In this document: in pieces, positions 26,820 through 39,400 of the stretch
Position numbering within the stretch: the stretch's first letter is position 1
Layout of the letters: the number at the start of each line of letters is the position of its first letter
Source: Paragordius varius
Taxonomy: Eukaryota; Nematomorpha
DNA: 64,000 bases
Assembly: GCA_964247055.1 (NCBI GenBank)
Contig: OZ176052.1
Span: 9,052,001 to 9,116,000, forward strand
Reading direction: 5' to 3'
Made by a program: the position numbers and the translations under genes
Notes under the pieces: model-generated
Seen by the model: the letters and a program-made list of their open reading frames with translations, nothing else
What the model was told of the DNA's origin: nothing
Databases searched by the model: none

Positions 26820-28990
26820 ATCCAATACCCAAACACCTAAGGGGAACTACGCAGTCATAAAGGAAGTGCCAAGGTGAAAATTCCAAATGGATCTCACAAA
26901 TGGGTGTTTTAAGGGGGTAATATCAGGTCAAATTATTAAATTATCAAAACTTCCTTAAAACAATGCCAGTAAATGTATGAAAACAGTTAAGGTTTAATGC
27001 AGCCAAACCTGCAAACCTGATATACCAACAGAAAAATTTGGAGCAGAAGGGAAATAGTTTTTAAGTAACAGAAGTAAGAGAAAGGTAAAATGAACTTGAA
27101 ACCTATATCTGGCAAAGATAATTCAGAGAAGCGCGGAATTAGAGCCCATATATTTTAAGGGCAGAGATTGAACCAGCTCTTAAACTGATGACTAACAACA
27201 AAGCATTGGGATTATACCATAAGCCTATCGCATCCATACAATCCAGAGCTTAACCTACACAACTTTATGGTTAGACATAAGAGTGCCTGTACCAACTGTG
27301 TATCTTTCAATATATAAAAAAAATGATATATTAAATTGTGATAATTATCAAAACATAGCCCATATAAGTCGTGCTATTTTGTGCTTAAGATAATTCAAAA
27401 ACGTTAAATAAATAGTGTCAGAAATATCTGTAAATCATGCTAGGAAAGAAGTACAAGAGATTTTATTAGAGATGAGAAGATTAATGAAAACACTAACGTT
27501 TTAAAGGTTAATATTGTGTGATTTATTGTTTATAAACAGGCTTTTATCCCAATAAAAGAAAGCTTTAGGGAAAATAGGAATATCAGCTAATATATATTAT
27601 TTGTTCTTAATATCCAAAATAGACGCCATAATTAAACACTAGCGGGCGCAGAGGAAGATGTTTCGTCGAAAGGAGTTAGGCAAAGGTGCTGCTCTCACGG
27701 TGGAAATATTGATGAAAAAGATTGATACTAAGGATATAAGAGAAATATTACCGATGATACCACCGAAGGATTTATAATTACTGATAGGGTGTTCCAAAAA
27801 AGCTTGTATGGCATCTTAACCTAATTCAAACTAAGATTTTATGTGTAGGAAAAAAAAGCGCAATAGCTTTAGGAGGCGAATAATAACAAAAAATTATTCG
27901 ACAGCTAATTTAAAAAAAGATTGGGAAAAGATGCGTATTTTATAAATATACAATGATATAATAAGAGAGTAGAAACCAAAATACTTAATTTCTGGAACGA
28001 CATATAAATAAAAGGATTGGATTCTCAGAAAAAGGAATTCAAATAATCCCTAATGGCCTTTAAAAGAAGCTGTTTTTATAGAATGCTTGGTTACATAGGA
28101 CGGTTAAAATCAGTAACCAAAAGACATTTAATAATTCCAAATAAAACTTTCAGAGCCGTAGCTTGCATTTCTGGCGCCTGCGCATGAATCCGTGATGGCG
28201 CCCCCCGCTCCCTTCATGCAACCCCTTTTAAAAAATAGTCAAATTAAAACCGTACTTATAGATGGTTGATTTTTATGTATCATTTATAATAATAACTTTT
28301 ACCTATTTTTTTGAAATAAAATTATTTTTATAAAATCCGGGGTTCCTTCAACTATGGCGCCCGGTGCGGCCCTCCCCCCTAAAAACGCTATGGAAATAAT
28401 AAAACTATACTTTAGTTATTGGAAATGTATTTTAAAGGCAAAAGTCGACCGCAAATATGGATACACAGATAAAGGAATTACCAAGAAGACTAGGAAAAAG
28501 TTAAAATTAACGGTAAAAATGAAAAAGGGATTCAAAATTGCGGATGCACACCATATTCATAAAGGTTGATTCGACTTAGGAAAGGCCAATCACCCAAGTG
28601 TTACATAGGTGGTGTACCCAAGGCCAATTAAAATCAAGCGATTGACATTAAAATAATTAACCATAAAAGGTTTTGCGGAAGATTATTTGAAAATCATGCG
28701 GGAACCTAATATGTAAACAATTTTACTAAGAACGGTGCTAAATATAGGGATTACTGCGGTTAAACCTGGTTTCATCTCAATTACAACGATATGTTAATGG
28801 CCATAATCAAACTTGTATGGGCCTACCAGTTATGAGAATGAAAATTTACATAAAAGACACAATTTTAGGGGGTAAAGGGTGGGGCTAATCAGTGGCTATA
28901 TCGAAAAATGACTCAGTTAAAAATGGCAATGCGAAATAATAGACATTTGATTTAAATGGGTTCTCATATGTACGGGAGTTAGACAACTTA
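26820..28990 (+). mobile_element. Decayed LINE (non-LTR retrotransposon) with a reverse-transcriptase relic
   Basis: Plus-strand fragments match the usual order of LINE reverse transcriptases. Near 27170-27245: EIEPALKLMTNNKALGLYHK, like the EALKKMKNNKAPGLD block. Near 27285-27365: VPTVYLSIYKKNDILNCDNY then QNIAHISRA, like VPIYKKGD..CDNYRGIALLSHASK. Near 28065-28130: FYRMLGYIGRLKSVTKRHL. Near 28390-28500: KCILKAKVDRKYG, like the C-terminal LILQGKIEGKRG. Frames are broken many times, so it is a dead copy. The clade cannot be set from these pieces. Outer limits are approximate and were placed where the base composition changes. A small element interrupts it at about 28155-28394. Confidence 0.75.
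28155..28394. mobile_element. GC-rich small element inserted in the LINE
   Basis: A GC-rich left end (GCCGTAGCTTGCATTTCTGG, then CGCCTGCGCATGAATCC) and right end (GGCGCCCGGTGCGGCCCTCC through AAAAACGCTATGG) flank an AT-rich core. The tips CCGTAGC and GCTATGG are near-inverted. LINE coding similarity resumes directly after it, showing it entered after the LINE. Superfamily not determined. Confidence 0.55.
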
Positions 28991-28999
28991 TGTATATAA

Positions 29000-29877
29000 C
29001 AGGGCTTTGAGCCCAAATCTGAGGGATTGTAAACCCGGTTCCTGAGATTTTAGAATAAATCTGTTCTGTTAGGTCGGACACCGGTGTCAGTATTACATTC
29101 TAAGGCATACCAATTCCGTCTCTACCCGTCCAGGAACGTCTAGTTCCAGTTACATCTCCAAAATAAGTGGCTACCATATGATTTTATTTTTTTTAAATAA
29201 AACTTATTGCATAAATTATGAAGAGAATTTGATGGTATGATAACTTTTTTTCTGGATTCCTGTCAGAAATAATCATAATTTTAAAGTTTTTAATAATAAT
29301 TTTTTGTTAAAAATCATCATGTGATAACATATATCCTCGTATCACATTGAAATAAAATACCGTATTAATTTTTTCTGAATTGTTCTTAGCACTTGGAGAA
29401 AATCAACACATAATTTTAAGTAAATGATATATACATTAGGAACAATTACATTATTAGTTAATAAAATATATTTTTGTAAAAAAACATAAACTACATATTG
29501 GAGGGTATTACTCAGGAAAAGGGAATTTACAATGAAGTTATTTATACACTATTTTCTTGATTTGTAATTATACATTTGGATATTTAATTCTAAAAAATAT
29601 GGTTTTATATTGTTGATAGTATGGTTAGTATTATTATGTTAAAAATGTTGTATGAAAATTTAGTGAAAAATCAGGAACCAAAATGGAGCTGGTTTCAGAG
29701 AATAACCGTGCCGAAACCTTTAAATCTTTAAGGAACTACTGGTCCCGGTCCCATTTGCTCCGGAGTCACCTGGGTTCTATTTTTAAATTTTTAGGAACCA
29801 GGCCGGTTCTGGTTCCAATCGTCCAGGAATAACTTCGGCTCTAGTTTCCACTTTTTTCGATCCGGTTCGAAACCCTG
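29000..29877. mobile_element. Non-autonomous hAT-type element, family 2 (GGTTCC-rich)
   Basis: It begins CAGGGCTTTGAGCCC and ends GGTTCGAAACCCTG, an imperfect inverted repeat with the CAGGG start common in hAT elements. Many copies of CCGGTTCC and its complement lie inside both ends, a subterminal pattern typical of transposase-binding sites. The copy at 61645-62609 has the same ends and motifs. Flanks GTATATAA and ATATCTAC match at only 5 of 8 places, so the copy is old. There is no coding capacity. Confidence 0.8.
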
Positions 29878-30715
29878 ATATCTACATTTTGAGTATAGAG
29901 CGTAAAAAGGAAATTAGCAATTTCTCAGAGAATAAATATATTAAACAACTGACAGGATATTTGCGTTCTCTATTTTATAGAGATATTTAATATTTTAGGA
30001 CATAACGATATTATATAACTTGTATTTTTGCCATTAATAATATTTAAACGGGTTTAGGTTATAAATAAGAGATATTAAAGAGACACTGACCCTGTTTGAC
30101 GAGCAAATAAATAAACTATATGCCGTTAACAAATTTGTAGCCTACACGCGTCCCGAAAAATCGCTTCTAAGACACAATTTTGGATTAATTGTTTTAATTT
30201 TAGTTTCGTAGCAACTGGTCCTAGCCTTTAGAGATATGTTATACAATTATCCAACAAAGCATGCAATTTATAGACGTGGACATTTCGCAAAAATACAAGA
30301 CACAATTACTTGTTTAATGTTTAAAAGTTTTAATTTTCATGATATTTTTATAAAAAATAAAGTTATATTTTTCTAAAATCAAAATCAATTATCATTTATA
30401 AACTAATATCGACGAAACTAGTTTTAAGGCCATTGTATACTATATGATTTCTGTAATACTTTCGGGTTTCTATATAACATAATGAAGACATTATCATGAT
30501 TTTACAGTTTAAATATAAGTATAATACCAATATATTCAAAAAAGTATAAGGAATTACGATAGATGTTTTTTCCATTCGTTACCAAACAAATATATATACA
30601 CATTTAACAAAAAAAATAAATTTTTAATAAAATAAAGGATACATGATGAATATATATAAGCGACATAAAAAATATTAGAAATAGAAGTTAGCAAATTTTA
30701 ATTTTTATAATGTAC
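29878..30715. other. Repeat-like DNA without a gene
   Basis: A stretch at about 29905-29975 (AAGGAAATTAGCAATTTCTC ... ACAGGATATTTGCG) resembles 62730-62785, which also follows a family 2 element, so a second repeat family is likely. A moderately GC-rich patch near 30080-30230 is unassigned. No open frame of note. Confidence 0.4.
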
Positions 30716-30723
30716 TAGCGTAA

Positions 30724-31430
30724 ATCTCGTGCTGCTACGCAGCCCGAGGAAGTCCTTCGGACTTCTGGGGGGAAGGGGGGGTTTCGAAGTTTAGATTTTA
30801 ATGGGTCTACCGGTTTTCCGGAAACAGATCACAAAGTTACATGAAAAATCAGTTTTTAGCGGGTAGCTCCCTTACCCAGCAGCTATCATCAAAGAAACGG
30901 TGGGCTAAAATTTTTGCCTTTTAACAGGGAATACGTGGAATCTTTATTGAATTTTTACGGTCTCATACCTAGGGCGAAAAATAGATTTAAAATATTTTTG
31001 TGGACTTTGTTTTTTGAAAAAAATGGCATTTTACGGAGGGAGCGGGTAAAAAGAGGGCCTAAATCAAAAAAGTGACTCGACTATGTTCGGCGCAATCGAA
31101 AATAAGTAAACAAAAATCATATTTGAAATAGAATGGACCAACACGTTCTCCAGAAAATTGTCTCAAAGACACGATTTTTGTGGACTTTGTGTTCAAAAAA
31201 AACCGTTTTTCACACGGGGTGGGCCCGAACTGGGGGCCTATTTCAAAAAAAGGGCGAAGCTATTGTCGGGGCATTCATTAATGATTATATTTTTTCGAAG
31301 TTTGGATTTGAATGGGTCTTTTTCCTGTACCAGATCACAAAGCCAGCATTTTCCATTTTTATAAATATAGATGAAAAATATACAATTATTGAAGCTTTTA
31401 GAAATATGAATAGTGTAAATTGGAAAATAT
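30724..31430. repeat. Hairpin-headed repeat with an internal direct duplication
   Basis: The block opens with two back-to-back hairpins, then a G-rich tract near 30768-30780. It holds two diverged direct copies of one module. The segment near 31000-31075 (TTTTTGTGGACTTTGTTTTT ... AGAGGGCC) is repeated near 31170-31240 (TTTTTGTGGACTTTGTGTTC ... GGGGGCC), and CAGATCACAAAG occurs in both. The frames at 31133-31435 and 31158-31364 lie within the second copy and are probably not genes. Element type unknown. Confidence 0.55.
30726..30765. other. Two adjacent perfect hairpins
   Basis: Hairpin 1 (30726-30748): CTCG-T-GCTGC, loop TAC, GCAGC-C-CGAG. Hairpin 2 (30749-30765): GAAGTCC, loop TTC, GGACTTC. 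They touch without a spacer, and are strikingly GC-rich for this genome. They could be a transposon terminus or part of a structured RNA. Confidence 0.8.
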
Positions 31431-31999
31431 TCTAATTTTTCAAAATTAGAAATCTAAAAACACCGCTAGAAATATTTAATTGGGAATTAATTTCTAACCA
31501 CTAAATTAAATTTACGAAAAAATGCGACTTTTCTTTTCGACCAATAATAAAATCAATTTATTTGAATATCCATACTTATTTTCCATAAATTTTTACAAAA
31601 TATATAAATACATATATATTTTTTTGTACTCCTAGTATTATTAGAGTTATTATCTATTTTGTCCGTTTTTATATCATATCTCAGTGATTGTAAGTAATAT
31701 TTACCCTTCTGTCCATTTTCGTTTAGAAGATGTACGAATTCAAAAACAAACGTATTTGTTATTTGTCTGAAAAACAATATCATATAAGCTTTATATTTTA
31801 TGATATTACACAAATTAAATATTATTCACAGTCAATAATATTTTGTCTAATTTGCAAAATTATCAAAAATTCAATTTTTATTATTAACAATTTTTTATTA
31901 TCACGTTTTTGAATGTTTTACGTATATTTATTTTCGTAAATTAGAGTTTGATCGAAAATTCATCTTGTCAATAAGGTAATATAATTTTGATATATACCA

Positions 32000-32229
32000 T
32001 TTCCCAGTCTAAATAAACGTTTTCCCAGTCAATCAAAACATTTTCCCAATCAATCGTAACGTTTTCCCAGTCAATCGAAACGTTTTCCCAGTCAATCGTA
32101 ACGTTTTACCAGTCAATCGAAACATTTTCCCAGTCAATCGAAACGTTTTCCCAGTCAATCGAAACATGTTCCCAATCAATATAAACATTTTCCCAATCAA
32201 TAAAAACGTTTTCCCAGTCAATAAAAACG
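32000..32229 (-). repeat. 21-bp minisatellite, left arm (11 units)
   Basis: Units run as TTTTCCCAGTCAATCGAAAC plus G or A, with variants CAATCAATCG, AATAAAAACG and one TTTTACC. Eleven units can be counted. The innermost units (AATAAAAACG type) mirror the innermost units of the right arm, so the arms copied as blocks. Confidence 0.95.
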
Positions 32230-32579
32230 GTTTTATTTTTGATGATAAAATATCAAAACAGGAATATAAAAATAACTTTTAATCATTATCAGCGTAATAT
32301 TGGATATTATTTTTATATTAACACAATTATTGAAGGACAAATTTTCCAAGTTTATTCCAGTGCACAATCATTAATGACTTATTCTTTAAAGGTTATATTT
32401 TTGGAATTTGAGATGTTTTTAAGATAATATTTTTTATTTAATCGATGGTTCGCTAATATGTGCGGCTAACATATAAAATCTATATTTACGAATGAAATAA
32501 TAAAAAAAATATACCATTTTTCTCTCAAAGGTCATTTAACACTTAAAATTGGATTTTAAACATAAATTTTACCCTAATA

Positions 32580-32836
32580 TAATATTTATCATTTGGTTCA
32601 TCGGGAGCCTAAGGGGGCCTTCCGAGTATCTTTTAGCAATATTCATATTTCTTACGCAATTATTCTGAATGAGCCTATTAAATTGGTAGCGAATTTAAAA
32701 AATTATTATAATGTGATTGTATTTTAAAATCGCATGTCTAATCGAAAAATTATGTGAATGCCCGTATTTTCGAATGCTGAGCGGTGTGCTTCTTGAGTTA
32801 AAGCGAGAAGCATTTAGTTGGACACCCTTGTTATAA
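32580..32836. mobile_element. Possible truncated family 1 MITE in the foldback spacer
   Basis: The segment ends in ATTTAGTTGGACACCCTTG, close to the right end of the copy at 5104-5391 (TGTGTTGGACACCCCTG), and has a GAATGCCCGTATTTTCG stretch near that end. The matching left end is not found, so it is a fragment or a chance likeness. Confidence 0.4.
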
Positions 32837-33200
32837 TCAAATATCCTATTTAAATATTTTTAAATCAAAAACATTTATCAAAAAAATATTTTTTGTTTAG
32901 ATGTTTTTTCCGACAGTATTTTTAACGATAAACTTAACATATTTAAAAACAGTTGTAAAGCGTTCCGCAAATATTACTGCGAACCATCGATAAAATAAAA
33001 AATATTATCTTAAAAACATCTCATATACAAAAATATAACCTTAAAGAATAATTCATTAATGATTGTGCACTGGAATATAATTGGAAAAATTTTCATTCAA
33101 TAACTGTGTTTTTATGCAAAATTATATCCTAATATTAGGCTGATAATGGTTAAAAGTTGTGTTTATATTCTTGTTTTGATTATATCATCAAAAATAAAAC

Positions 33201-33430
33201 CGTTTTTATTGACTGGGAAAACGTTTTTATTGATTGGGAAAATGTTTTTATTGATTGGGAAAATGTTTCGATTGACTGGGAAAATGTTTCGATTGACTGG
33301 GAAAATGTTTCGATTGACTGGGAAAACGTTTCGATTGACTGGGAAAACGTTTCGATTGACTGGGAAAACGTTTCGATTGATTGGGAAAATGTTTCGATTG
33401 ACTGGGAAAACGTTTATTTAGACTGGGAAA
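33201..33430 (+). repeat. 21-bp minisatellite, right arm (12 units)
   Basis: Units run as CGTTTCGATTGACTGGGAAA plus A. Because 21 is a multiple of three, all frames stay open, giving the heptapeptides DWENVSI and GKTFRLT. This arm has one more unit than the left arm. Confidence 0.95.
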
Positions 33431-33440
33431 TGGTATATAT

Positions 33441-36400
33441 ATATATATTATAAATTTTAAAATTTAAAACCAAATTACATATTTAATTAGATGAAAAAAT
33501 TGATTTAGTCTTCCCAAATATTATTTTTATAAAATTTGATGCCCTTTAAGCCCCTGGAATTTGTTTTTCGGCAAAATATATTTTATAGGTTTTTTTCATG
33601 ACTCATTTCATCATTAACCTTGGCAGATAGCAAAGAATGCATTTTTTATATTTATTTAAACAAATTCAACATTGGTGTGAAAAAATAAAAATTAAATTGT
33701 TTTTAAAGATTTGTAGAGTCTTCTAGAATAAAATGTTAAGTTTTTTTTCATTTCTTACGTTTTGTTGCTTTAATGTATGTGCATAAAATCGAGAATCCTA
33801 AAATTATTAAACATATATTTATAGATTATATTTCGATAAGGTCTTGCGACTAAGAAAGTTACTTCCATTTAGGTTGCAATTTCATCATTATATATCGAAA
33901 AGCAATTTTGACACACATTATATAAAATATACATTTATAAACGCCAAATCTTTATATTTTAAAGTAAACCAATAATTACATTAAATTTTAATTTAGAGAA
34001 GTGACTTCCGAGAAATTTTTAAAATCTAAATGGGCCAGTTTTCTTAAAAAGGTAAAAATGCTGAGTTTGCACGATTATAATATGTTAGATTATGATATCA
34101 ATATTCATTTTTTGAAATGTACACTTTGCTTAAAAATATAAATCTTTGAAATTTTTTTTTGCGTATCTTATGATATTTTAAAGCATAATAGAAGCGGTAA
34201 TACACTTAAATATATTATAAAAAAACATTTTTTCCATTTAAATATTTTTATCTCCAGATATTAAAAATTGTAATCGCGTCTTGACATTTTTGCCTTAATT
34301 TTAACTAAATAGTCTATATTAGAGGAGTCCAAAAACTTGAGACTATTGAAACACACGTCTCAAATCAAATTATATATTATTTTAATTTATATTATATAAT
34401 AATGTATATTATCAAAATATTAACAAAAATATATAAAATACGCTAATTTTGCCACGATATGGAGCAAATACCAGAGTAAATACAACTTACAAATGACTCG
34501 TAACCTCAAACAGATAGAAAGTTCCATGAAAATCATATTTTTAATCAGACTATATATATAATAGGGATATTTTGTGCGTTGTGTGTAGGAGAAATTGAGA
34601 TAAATCATATAAATTTAATTCCATTTATCTGTAGTTTAAGTCAACTAATATAAAATTATATAATCTTTTAAATTATTTGGTTTGTGGATAGGGGTTCCAT
34701 ATTTTATATCTGTAAATATACTGATGTCTTGGTATTAGCTGTTTTTGAAAGGTAATTAAATTAATAAAAGTCACAAACCAATTTCGCACAGATTTTATAT
34801 GCCTGATATATGAATATTAGTTCTAAATCGTTTTTATATGACCCCAAATTTTTTACATTTTTATATTGTTTCTGGTAGAGGTTCCATCAAAATAATTAAA
34901 TCCTTAACCTTTTTACGATAACAACAATTAAGTTTTCACTAATTGATGGTAATTTTTTTATATAAAAATATTTTATATCGTTTACAATGTTGAGATTATA
35001 TTTAAATTTTAATTTATATGCCAAAATGTTGGTAGCTTTAATTTAACCAATGATTGACGTGCCATTATTTTTACTATATATTAACATAAGAAGCTAAACA
35101 AGAAATATTTTATTTTTATGCAAAAGTTGGTAGTTCGTATTTAATTATTTATATAAATAATCTTATTGCATGATAAAAATTTGTTTTACCTTAAAAGGTT
35201 ATTTCATGAACTTATATTTATAATTTTTTTCGACCTATGATATATAATTTTAAATATTTGTTAAACTATTATATTTATTAATATTGATATTATTATACAA
35301 CAATAACAACCAGTTTGGCAAAAACCCACTGATATGTTAACAATATTTTTTGATGACCCTTAATAAAATTAATAAATATGTATATCCTATTTTACATAAA
35401 ATGTCCATTATTTTTCCCTAAATATATATAATTTGGAGAGATAAAAAGAAATATATAAAATATTAATAAATTTGATTCATGGTAAATAACGAAAAAATTA
35501 AAAAGAATAGCTGAAAGAAATTATTTTTAAGATATAGAGAGGTGCGAATATTAATTGATGTGTCATTTTTAAATATATATCAAAAATGACAATTTGTTTA
35601 TATATCACAATTTGTATTATGACTTTTTTGTATATTCGAACTTACAAAAATATCCCAAAAGAAAATAAATCCCACTTTTTATTAAGGATTATATGGAATA
35701 TACTTTTTCAATAACATTTGTTACATTAAAAGGAGTTCCCGCATTGTAAAAAAATTAACCGATTGTTGTGTGTTTTTGATAAAAATATGTTTCTGACGTT
35801 TTGAATTTAAAATATTTGGATAAGTTATTATTTCTTCTATATGATTAAACACGTTACAAAATGAGCTCTATAGTAAAAAATGCACACGTATTTAAATGGG
35901 TCATCGACTTTAAAATATTTTTTTAATATATAATATCATTCACAATACGTATAGTGTTTACAGAAGCGACAGGATATGTAGGGGGTGTTTATGTCATATA
36001 ACAGATTAATTTTTATTGACCTAAATTTTTATACTTCTCTATGAATGTATTTTCATCACACTTTTTAATCTTGCACACACATGCCTTCATTCATTGGATT
36101 AGGAGATTAGCACAAAGTTTGATGGGGGGTAAACTTCAGAGAAGAGAAATTTGGTATATTATATTAATGAATTAAAGATTTTATAAATAATATGTGATTA
36201 AGACTTGGTAAAGACTCAATCATACTAATCATAATTAAAACGATTAAAAATCCATATTTTATATATTTATATATGTTAGTCTCATCCCTTAAAATATATT
36301 GTTTACCCAAATATATTGAAAGATTGTATGTATTTGATTGCCATTAATCGTAGATCAAATTTTACTTACTTTTATTTTACAAAAATATAGAATATGTATC

Positions 36401-39400
36401 CATAATTTATTCATAGTATAATATATTAGTATTATGAGTAATATGATGATTTATAATTATAAATATCAGAGTTAAAAACAAATTTTTATAAATAAACTTT
36501 AACAAAAAGTGTGACTGAAATATATTTTTGCTGTATTTTACTGCACGATTTTTTTCTTCATCGAAGTTTGAACCCAAGCCACGCTAACTTAATTAAAATA
36601 TGCTTTTTATGCATATTTTCTTCGTTTCTTTAACACTTTATAGGAGTTATTAAAAATCAAATATACCAAAGTGACAATAAAAAATAATTTCCATATAAAA
36701 TATTTATACAAATTGTGAATTTCTGTTAAAACGCAGCTGTATTGCTTTCTTTCCTGATATTTCATTAAATAGAAATAACTTTTTTATGTATATATTTTAA
36801 TAAATAAACTATTTTATATAATTTGAGTTAAGGGATCTAATAGTAAAAAATCACATTTGCCTAACAACAACCTATATAAACTTTTTATATTGATTAAAAT
36901 TGCGACTGCAAAATATATGTATATTTTTTATTTATGAAAAATATTCATAAACTTTAAAGGGACATTATGAATGACAATGTAATACGTAACAGGTGTCTCA
37001 CTTTTTACGTAAAGTAAAGCAGAGGAGACTTAAGTTATATTGACCTTATTTTTTTAGTTAGTTTTAAAAAATATTATAATTAACCATTATAATTAATACG
37101 ATAATAATTTAGTTAGTAGCATATAATACTTTGTCCTTTATCTGATAATAATTGCGATTGACTGCATACATATAATTAAGTTTTTGGCGCAAGTATGACT
37201 TATACATTATAATATATAGGGTCATCTATTGAATTTGATTTAATTATTATAAATTTTGCAAATATCGTTTAGTATGAAAAATTTTAACTGATTATTATTT
37301 ATGTCATAATAATCGAATAGAAAGTGCTTCAATTTTAAAACGAAATACCTTTTCACCTAATTTAAATACTTTTTAAAAGGTTGGAATTTTTTTATTTATT
37401 TAATGTTTTAAAGCGGATAATTGGTGCGGCATCCTTTATTCTTATATTTTGAGTACGTTACAATATTGCAATCTACAATGGTAATAAAACTAACAGTTTC
37501 GATTTAATTTTTAAGATAACCTATATATTTTTTTAAATATACTATATACAGTAAAGAGCCATATTTTTGATCAAAAGACTCTTTAATTGGTGAGTGAGAG
37601 CTTTATATTTTGTTTATATTTTCTTGCTTAAAAATAGACTACATATATAATTTTTTCCATATTTAGCAATCAAAACACCCTATAACCAATAATAATCTGA
37701 CATTGTCTTTTTAATCATTTCCATTATACAACTAACTATCTACAAAAACATATTAAAAATGTATTTTTCATCACCTTTTATTATCAATAACTATAAAAGA
37801 ACTGTTATAAACAATTTTATCACTTTGAAATGCTTGTGTGGTACCAGACGTATCAACAACTGCGCCACATGTAATGATGTTAGTTATTATGTAATAATGA
37901 ATATTAAATAATTTTTACGTGGTCCAAAAGAAGATAATCATCACAGATAACATTATTTCTTTGTATATAATAAAATGGACATTATTTTTTGTTTCATATT
38001 AAAGTATAATAAAGTTCGTACGTTTATAACACATATCCATCCCCCCGTACCTATAAATGTTGGTCAAGATTAAACAAATGTATTTAAATTTATATATATA
38101 CAGATGGATCAAATTATTTGTTAATGAAAATTAAACATTATATATGTAAATTATAATAATTAGGGCACGCGACTAAATTTTGAACTGTACTACTTTATCG
38201 ATAATGATGGAACATCTTTACAGGTAGTTAGATAACAGTAAAATTAATGAACCAAAAGTGTTAATGTTATTCAGTTGAAATTTTATGAGATATAATCTAT
38301 TTAAATTGTTTTATTTACCAAAGAAAACCCAACGGTTTTTCGTTGTAAATTGTTTTACTTAGAAGGAGTATGAATAAAAATGTGTTAAATCGATTAATTT
38401 TATCATTATATCTAAAAGTATGTATCAAAATGCGATAGATTTTACATATATTGTCTAGTACAAAACACACTTAGGGTATAATTGAATATTTATATAAAAA
38501 AACAATTTAATTTTAACCATTTAACATCATTAATTAATCATCTTTAATTTAAGGTACAATTAATTATTATTAAGAAAAATTAGATCAATAAAATTTTAAA
38601 AGTACTTATGTTATATTGAATAAGGTTAAAATTATGTAATTTATTCGTACTTTAAACCAATTTTTTATGAAGCAAGTAAGATGATTGCGTAAAAATATAC
38701 ATGCTGATTTCCGACCTTAATTCAAACCTCAAAAATTATTAGTTTTTGGGAGTATTATCGCTTTATTATAAGTTATTTAGAAAAGCATTTTTAATTAAAT
38801 TTTTCCAAACTATTTGATAAATTATTTTTTCTCAAGAATACAAAGAAAACTAATATGATATTTAATAATTAAATTACATTATATATTCTTCCCCAAGCAT
38901 TTTTTGCAAAAATCCGTTTTTTAAATAGTGCAAGATATATAGAAATGAGACTCTTTTTGTATTATATATATCACAATAAAATTAATTAGTTGTCAGCTTT
39001 CTCTATTAAAAATAGATAAAAAAATCCTATTGTCATCATTCTTCCATCCAAATTTTTTTTATAACCAATACTTAAAATGTTAATACCTTTGTGTTAACTT
39101 TTTCGGAGTTTTTATTTTGCGGTCAAACGTCATTGCCCTAACATTGCAGCCTGTTACTTTAAAATATGCTAATATTATGTCTATATAATTTTTGAATTTT
39201 TTAAAAATTAAAATAAAACAAGAACACATGAATGATATTCAAATCTTAGGTTATTTTTTTAAGCATAAGTTAAGTTTAACTTAAATTTACCTGCAAACAC
39301 ACTCACTCTACCTTTTGCCTTTTAATGCGTTTTTTTGATGCGTGTGAAGTATACGGTATAAATCTTTGAGTTTTTATGTTCAAAAAATAAATAAAATTTG

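Larger units (their letters stand above)
31990..33440. mobile_element. Foldback-type element with long inverted repeats
   Basis: The left arm (about 31990-32465) and right arm (about 32965-33440) are inverted copies. TATATACCATTTCCCAGTCT at the left edge faces AGACTGGGAAATGGTATATA at the right. Further in, GTGCACAATCATTAATGA-type sequence and ATCGATGGTTCGC face their complements. Each arm holds an array of 21-bp units and a unique part. The arms enclose about 500 bp of spacer. This is the architecture of Drosophila Foldback (FB) elements: long inverted repeats built from short tandem units around a loop. No transposase is seen. Open frames in the arms (32033-32221 minus; 33146-33453 plus) are by-products of the 21-bp periodicity. 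Confidence 0.85.

Noticed and set aside
31133-31435. 100-residue frame as a gene
   Set aside because: It lies in a duplicated repeat module and its other copy does not keep the frame.
32000-33430. CRISPR array
   Set aside because: The 21-bp units are directly adjacent with no unique spacers, and the DNA is animal.
33146-33453. Open frames encoding DWENVSI or GKTFRLT repeats as a protein gene
   Set aside because: They exist only because the minisatellite unit is 21 bp. The opposite arm gives equivalent frames, and there is no support for a start, promoter or domain.
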